Origin: Panulirus ornatus
Taxonomy: Eukaryota > Arthropoda > Malacostraca > Decapoda > Palinuridae
Direction: 5' to 3'
DNA length: 64,000 bases
NCBI RefSeq assembly: GCF_036320965.1
Contig: NC_092269.1
Location: 27,114,187-27,178,186, forward strand
In this document: positions 52,982 to 64,000 of the stretch, piece by piece
How positions within the stretch are numbered: position 1 is the stretch's first letter
Layout: the number at the start of each line of letters is the position of its first letter
Notes under the pieces: generated by a model
Told to the model about the DNA's origin: nothing
Databases searched by the model: none
Seen by the model: the letters and a program-made list of their open reading frames with translations, nothing else
Program-made: the position numbers and the translations under genes

Positions 52982-55978
52982 TCAACCCCTGTATACCACA
53001 TGACTCCAATTCACTCTATTCCTTGCCCTCCTTTCACCCTCCTGCATGTTCAGGCCCCGATCACACAAAATCTTTTTCACTCCATCTTTCCACCTCCAAT
53101 TTGGTCTCCCTCTTCTCCTCGTTCCCTCCACCTCCGACACATATATCCTCTTGGTCAATCTCTCCTCACTCATTCTCTCCATGTGCCCAAACCATTTCAA
53201 AACACCCTCTTCTGCTCTCTCAACCACGCTCTTTTTATTTCCACACATCTCTCTTACCCTTACGTTACTTACTCGATCAAACCACCTCACACCACACATT
53301 GTCCTCAAACATCTCATTTCCAGCACATCCATCCTCCTGCACACAACTCTATCCATAGCCCACGCCTCGCAACCATACAACATTGTTGGAACCACTATTC
53401 CCTCAAACATACCCATTTTTGCTTTCCGAGATAATGTTCTCGACTTCCACACATTTTTCAAGGCTCCCAAAATTTTCGCCCCCTCCCCCACCCTATGATC
53501 CACTTCCGCTTCCATGGTTCCATCCGCTGACAGATCCACTCCCAGATATCTAAAACACTTCACTTCATCCAGTTTTTCTCCATTCAAACTCACCTCCCAA
53601 TTGACTTGACCCTCACCCCTACTGTACCTAATAACCTTGCTCTTATTCACATTTACTCTCAACTTTCTTCTTCCACACACTTTACCAAACTCAGTCACCA
53701 GCTTCTGCAGTTTCTCACATGAATCAGCCACCAGCGTTGTATCATCAGCGAACAACAACTGACTCACTTCCCAAGCTCTCTCATCCCCAACAGACTTCAT
53801 ACTTGCCCCTCTTTCCAGGACTCTTGCATTTACCTCCCTTACAACCCCATCCATAAACAAATTAAACAACCATGGAGACATCACACACCCCTGCCGTAAA
53901 CCTACATTCACTGAGAACCAATCACTTTCCTCTCTTCCTACACGTACACATGCCTTACATCCTCGATAAAAACTTTTCACTGCTTCTAACAACTTGCCTC
54001 CCACACCATATATTCTTAATACCTTCCACAGAGCATCTCTATCAACTCTATCATATGCCTTCTCCAGATCCATAAATGCTACATACAAATCCATTTGCTT
54101 TTCTAAGTATTTCTCACATACATTCTTCAAAGCAAACACCTGATCCACACATCCTCTACCACTTCTGAAACCACACTGCTCTTCCCCAATCTGATGCTCT
54201 GTACATGCCTTCACCCTCTCAATCAATACCCTCCCATATAATTTACCAGGAATACTCAACAAACTTATACCTCTGTAATTTGAGCACTCACTCTTATCCC
54301 ATTTGCCTTTGTACAATGGCACTATGCACGCATTCCGCCAATCCTCAGGCACCTCACCATGAGTCATACATACATTAAATAACCTTACCAACCAGTCAAC
54401 AATACAGTCACCCCCTTTTTTAATAAATTCCACTGCAATACCATCCAAACCTGCTGCCTTGCCGGCTTTCATCTTCCGCAAAGCTTTTACTACCTCTTCT
54501 CTGTTTACCAAATCATTTTCCCTAACCCTCTCACTTTGCACACCACCTCGACCAAAACACCCTATATCTGCCACTCTGTCATCAGACACATTCAACAAAC
54601 CTTCAAAATACTCATTCCATCTCCTTCTCACATCACCACTACTTGTTATCACCTCCCCATTTACGCCCTTCACTGAAGTTCCCATTTGCTCCCTTGTCTT
54701 ACGCACCCTATTTACCTCCTTCCAGAACATCTTTTTATTCTCCCTAAAATTTACTGATAGTCTCTCACCCCAACTCTCATTTGCCCTTTTTTTCACCTCT
54801 TGCACCTTTCTCTTGACCTCCTGTCTCTTTCTTTTATACTTCTCCCACTCAATTGCATTTTTTCCCTGCAAAAATCGTCCAAATGCCTCTCTCTTCTCTT
54901 TCACTAATACTCTTACTTCTTCATCCCACCACTCACTACCCTTTCTAAACAGCCCACCTCCCACTCTTCTCATGCCACAAGCATCTTTTGCGCAATCCAT
55001 CACTGATTCCCTAAATACATCCCATTCCTCCCCCACTCCCCTTACTTCCATTGTTCTCACCTTTTTCCATTCTGTACACAGTCTCTCCTGGTACTTCCCC
55101 ACACAGGTCTCCTTCCCAAGCTCACTTACTCTCACCACCTTCTTCACCCCAACATTCACCCCTCTTTTCTGAAAACCCGTACTAATCTTCACCTTAGCCT
55201 CCACAAGATAATGATCAGACATCCCTCCAGTTGCACCTCTCAGCACATTAACATCCAAAAGTCTCTCTTTCGCCCGCCTGTCAATTGACACATAATCCAA
55301 TAACGCTCTCTGGCCATCTCTCCTACTTACATAAGTATACTTATGTATATCTCGCTTTTTAAACCAGGTATTCCCAATCATTAGTCCTTTTTCAGCACAT
55401 AAATCTACAAGCTCTTCACCATTTCCATTTACAACACTGAACACCCCATGCATACCAATTATTCCCTCAACTGCCACATTACTCACCTTTGCATTCAAAT
55501 CACCCATCACTATAACCCGGTCTCGTGCATCAAAACCGCTAACACACTCATTCAGCTGCTCCCAAAACACTTGCCTCTCATGATCTTTCTTCTCATGCCC
55601 AGGTGCATATGCACCAATAATCACCCACCTCTCTCCATCAACTTTCAATTTTACCCATATTAATCGAGAATTTACTTTCTTACATTCTATCACATACTCC
55701 CACAACTCCTGTTTCAGGAGTATTGCTACTCCTTCCCTTGCTCTTGTCCTCTCACTAACCCCTGACTTCACTCCCCAGACATTTCCAAACCACTCTTCCC
55801 CTTTACCCTTGAGCTTCGTTTCACTCAGAGCCAAAACATCCAGGTTCCTTTCCTCAAACATACTACCTATCTCTCCTTTTTTCACATCTTGGTTACATCC
55901 ACACACATTTAGGCACCCCACTCTGCGCCTTCGAGGAGGATGATCACTCCCCGCGTGACTCCTTCTTCTGTTTCCCAT
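52982..55978 (-). CDS. RTE-type LINE polyprotein: APE endonuclease and reverse transcriptase
   Basis: Single 998-codon ORF. The start is fixed by an in-frame TAA four codons upstream. Endonuclease (residues ~20-260): LNVCG, catalytic-type E53 in LSETK, GAYAPG ~121-126, VMGDLNAKV ~155-163, MSDHYLV ~252-258. A basic linker with many K and R follows. RT (~500-760): [20 protein letters not shown], motif [15 protein letters not shown] with the aspartate near 637, motif [13 protein letters not shown] ~694-705, and motif C FADD ~743-746. The C-terminal region ends with [10 protein letters not shown] near 955-965. Length, single ORF and the EN-RT order fit the RTE clade; a related LINE clade is possible. 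By family, it nicks DNA and primes reverse transcription at the target. No missing key residue was seen. Confidence 0.9.
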   Translation of the reverse strand: MGNRRRSHAGSDHPPRRRRVGCLNVCGCNQDVKKGEIGSMFEERNLDVLALSETKLKGKGEEWFGNVWGVKSGVSERTRAREGVAILLKQELWEYVIECKKVNSRLIWVKLKVDGERWVIIGAYAPGHEKKDHERQVFWEQLNECVSGFDARDRVIVMGDLNAKVSNVAVEGIIGMHGVFSVVNGNGEELVDLCAEKGLMIGNTWFKKRDIHKYTYVSRRDGQRALLDYVSIDRRAKERLLDVNVLRGATGGMSDHYLVEAKVKISTGFQKRGVNVGVKKVVRVSELGKETCVGKYQERLCTEWKKVRTMEVRGVGEEWDVFRESVMDCAKDACGMRRVGGGLFRKGSEWWDEEVRVLVKEKREAFGRFLQGKNAIEWEKYKRKRQEVKRKVQEVKKRANESWGERLSVNFRENKKMFWKEVNRVRKTREQMGTSVKGVNGEVITSSGDVRRRWNEYFEGLLNVSDDRVADIGCFGRGGVQSERVRENDLVNREEVVKALRKMKAGKAAGLDGIAVEFIKKGGDCIVDWLVRLFNVCMTHGEVPEDWRNACIVPLYKGKWDKSECSNYRGISLLSIPGKLYGRVLIERVKACTEHQIGEEQCGFRSGRGCVDQVFALKNVCEKYLEKQMDLYVAFMDLEKAYDRVDRDALWKVLRIYGVGGKLLEAVKSFYRGCKACVRVGREESDWFSVNVGLRQGCVMSPWLFNLFMDGVVREVNARVLERGASMKSVGDERAWEVSQLLFADDTTLVADSCEKLQKLVTEFGKVCGRRKLRVNVNKSKVIRYSRGEGQVNWEVSLNGEKLDEVKCFRYLGVDLSADGTMEAEVDHRVGEGAKILGALKNVWKSRTLSRKAKMGMFEGIVVPTMLYGCEAWAMDRVVCRRMDVLEMRCLRTMCGVRWFDRVSNVRVREMCGNKKSVVERAEEGVLKWFGHMERMSEERLTKRIYVSEVEGTRRRGRPNWRWKDGVKKILCDRGLNMQEGERRARNRVNWSHVVYRG

Positions 55979-63153
<7,175 letters not shown>

Positions 63154-63155
63154 AA

Positions 63156-63242
<87 letters not shown>
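63154..63242. repeat. (TA)n microsatellite
   Basis: About 85 bp of TA between the tail ends of S7 (plus) and S8 (minus). Confidence 0.95.
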
Positions 63243-63245
<3 letters not shown>

Positions 63246-63437
63246 TTTAAACTCTTCGCCATTTCCCGCATGAGCGAGGTAGCGTTCAGAACAGAGTACT
63301 GGGCCTTTGAGGAAATATCCTCACCTTGCCCCCTTCTTTGTTCCTTCCTTTGGAAAATTTAAAAAAATAGAGAGGGGACGATTTCCAGCCCCCCGCTCCC
63401 CCCCTTTTAGTCGTCTTCTACGACACGCAGGGAATAT
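63243..63437 (-). mobile_element. Short non-autonomous element S8 (5'-truncated)
   Basis: S copy in minus orientation, from the 3' end (CGCCATTTCCCGC in plus view) to CGACACGCAGGGAATA. The last ~45 bp of its 5' end are missing. Confidence 0.87.
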
Positions 63438-63462
63438 GTAATTTAATATGTAATTCAATAAT

Positions 63463-63689
63463 GCCAGCTAACCATCTCTCCTACTAATATGTATGCTTGT
63501 GTATGTCCTTTTTAAACTAGGTATCCCAGTCACCAGTCCTTTTTCATCACCCAACTGCACAAGATGTTCGTCATTTTTATCCATAACACTAAATACCATA
63601 TGCCCCCACTTATATCCTCAATTGCCAATTTACTCACACCTACATTTAAATCAATCATCACTGATACTGAATCTCTTATGTCAAGTCTC
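63463..63689 (-). mobile_element. Diverged RTE endonuclease fragment L21
   Basis: On the minus strand it aligns with the endonuclease region of L2 and L17 (plus-view words CCATCTCTCCTACT, TTTTTAAACTAGGTAT, CACCAGTCC, ACACTAAATACCAT), but with many substitutions and small indels. It is clearly older than the other copies, or a related subfamily. Not open. Confidence 0.75.
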
Positions 63690-64000
63690 TTATGTTCAGT
63701 GTTGTAATTGGAAATGGTGAAGAGCTTGTAAATTTATGTGCTGAAAAAGGACTGGTGATTGGGAATACCTGGTTTAAAAAGCGAGATATATATATAAGTA
63801 TACGTATGTAAGTAGGAGAGATGGCCAGAGAGCGTTATTGGATTACATGTTAATTGATAGGCGCGCGAAAGAGAGACTTTTGGATGTTAATGTGCTGAGA
63901 GGTGCAACTTGAGGGATGTCTGATCATTATCTTGCGGAAGTGAAGGTGAAGATTTGTAGGGGTTTTCAGAAATGAAGAGAGAATGTTTTGGTGAAGAGAG
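63690..64000 (+). mobile_element. RTE-like LINE copy L22 (5' part, cut by window end)
   Basis: Plus-strand endonuclease segment starting at FSVVIGNGEELVNLC. A TA-repeat expansion inside the codons for RDIHKY (~63786-63796) shifts the frame, and a TGA (~63910) replaces the first glycine codon of the GGMSDHY segment. It is inverted relative to L21 and overlaps the same element region. Confidence 0.85.

Noticed and set aside
54459..55172. 237-codon antisense frame (plus strand) opposite the L17 endonuclease/linker, recurring in other copies (26973-27725, 48568-49281, 42256-42936)
   Set aside because: The RTE sense strand is purine-rich, so its complement has few stops. Conservation follows the sense coding sequence. 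No start context or known domain.

Overview
This window is eukaryotic, repeat-dominated, non-genic DNA, most likely from a decapod crustacean. That guess rests on very long (TA)n microsatellites combined with abundant RTE-like LINEs and Penelope-like elements; another arthropod or other invertebrate cannot be excluded. I recognise no host protein-coding gene, rRNA, functional tRNA or CRISPR array. Nearly every long reading frame belongs to one of two retroelement families, or is an artefact of microsatellites or antisense shadowing.

Family 1 is an RTE-like non-LTR retrotransposon with one ~1000-residue ORF: an N-terminal APE-type endonuclease, a central reverse transcriptase with an FADD active site, and a C-terminal basic tail. 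I count about 22 copies or fragments, named L1-L22. L17 (52795-56234, minus) is essentially full length with an uninterrupted 998-codon ORF. L15 (48272-50945, plus) is 5'-truncated but open for ~820 codons. The rest are truncated or carry stops and frameshifts. A short non-autonomous family (S1-S8, up to ~245 bp) combines ~130 bp of the RTE 5' end with a 3' end resembling the RTE 3' end.

Family 2 is a Penelope-like element (PLE) with a Penelope-type reverse transcriptase and a GIY-YIG endonuclease. Eight ~41-nt sites in its terminal repeat match the core of a type I hammerhead ribozyme. PLE copies repeatedly show inverted junctions. The largest is a ~6.7 kb inverted repeat at 7146-13868.

Layout: 1-603 PLE fragments; 604-3446 L1; 3608-7066 L2; 7146-13868 PLE inverted repeat; 13975-28757 RTE copies L3-L8, including a ~5 kb tandem duplication of an inverted RTE pair; 28758-31830 the only mostly unique island, with an old S copy and a tRNA-like SINE candidate; 31831-33053 L9, cut by a 28-bp minisatellite array (33054-35366); 36045-43458 nested PLE, RTE and S fragments; 43461-46020 a third substantial PLE copy; 46211-64000 RTE copies L14-L22 and S copies separated by (TA)n.

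The families interact. The RTE endonuclease and RT would mobilise RTE and probably S copies. PLE and RTE fragments are fused directly at four junctions. Almost every RTE end lies in (TA)n DNA, so the microsatellites look like insertion sites, tails and recombination points. Long (TA)n tracts and inverted repeats are also where assemblies fail, so long-read confirmation matters for the structural claims.
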